12,105 nt of DNA from NCBI GenBank assembly GCA_039029515.1, contig JBCCFX010000127.1, positions 1 to 12,105 on the forward strand, read 5' to 3'. Below, in pieces: positions 12,096 to 12,105 of the stretch (positions are counted from its first letter, which is position 1; the number at the start of each line of letters is the position of its first letter). The notes under the pieces are model-generated. The model was not told the DNA's origin, searched no databases, and worked only from the letters and a program-made list of their open reading frames with translations. The position numbers and the translations under genes were made by a program. This DNA comes from JBCCFX01 sp039029515 (GTDB lineage: Bacteria; Planctomycetota; Phycisphaerae; Phycisphaerales; SM1A02).

Positions 12096-12105
12096 ATGGC
12101 GTCTC
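12096..12105 (+). CDS. Start of a further gene cut by the window edge
   Basis: ATG GCG TCT is open to the end of the window (Met-Ala-Ser). Only three codons are visible, so the product is unknown. The call rests on the TACACT-N6-ATG arrangement and on its place directly downstream of the LolA-like gene on the same strand. Confidence 0.35.

Overview
The window looks like chromosomal DNA from a Planctomycetota bacterium, most likely of the Phycisphaerae type. That is an inference from gene content and style: moderately high GC, a small secreted protein with a PEP-CTERM-like tail ending in PAPSTG, a short hydrophobic stretch and six arginines, a giant secreted LamG/beta-helix/VCBS/ASPIC protein, a LolA-like exported protein, and an acyl-CoA mutase large subunit of the split type. 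There are no tRNAs, rRNAs, CRISPR arrays, insertion sequences or phage genes. It reads as ordinary chromosome with a strong bias to exported proteins.

Layout. 1-2386 (minus): an FKBP-type prolyl isomerase with an N-terminal PepSY-like domain, followed 41 nt later by an M3-family zinc metallopeptidase whose C-terminus lies outside the window; both have signal peptides and probably form one operon for folding or turnover of exported proteins. 2638-3267 (plus): a small secreted protein with a PEP-CTERM-like sorting tail. 3475-5145 (minus): a B12-dependent acyl-CoA mutase catalytic subunit whose substrate-specificity residues (Phe80, Gln203) resemble isobutyryl-CoA mutase rather than methylmalonyl-CoA mutase. 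It is bounded on both sides by intergenic seven-base tandem repeats, one of which folds into a long inverted repeat. 5305-9126 (minus): a 1273-residue secreted mosaic protein. 9284-9796 (minus): a small lipoprotein of unknown function.

9965-12105 (plus): ispF (non-mevalonate isoprenoid synthesis), then a small HD-domain protein of the MESH1/SpoT-hydrolase type 9 nt behind it, then a LolA-like exported protein, and the first codons of a further gene. ispF and that last gene have no Shine-Dalgarno but share a TACA(G/C)T hexamer exactly 6 nt before ATG, which suggests leaderless transcripts. Most other genes have a purine-rich Shine-Dalgarno about 6 nt before the start.

I see no defence, toxin or mobile system. 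The less ordinary points are the PepSY-FKBP fusion paired with an M3 peptidase, the architecture of the giant protein, the isobutyryl-type mutase signature, the heptamer repeats around the mutase, the leaderless-promoter pair, and several well-paired intergenic hairpins without U-tracts.
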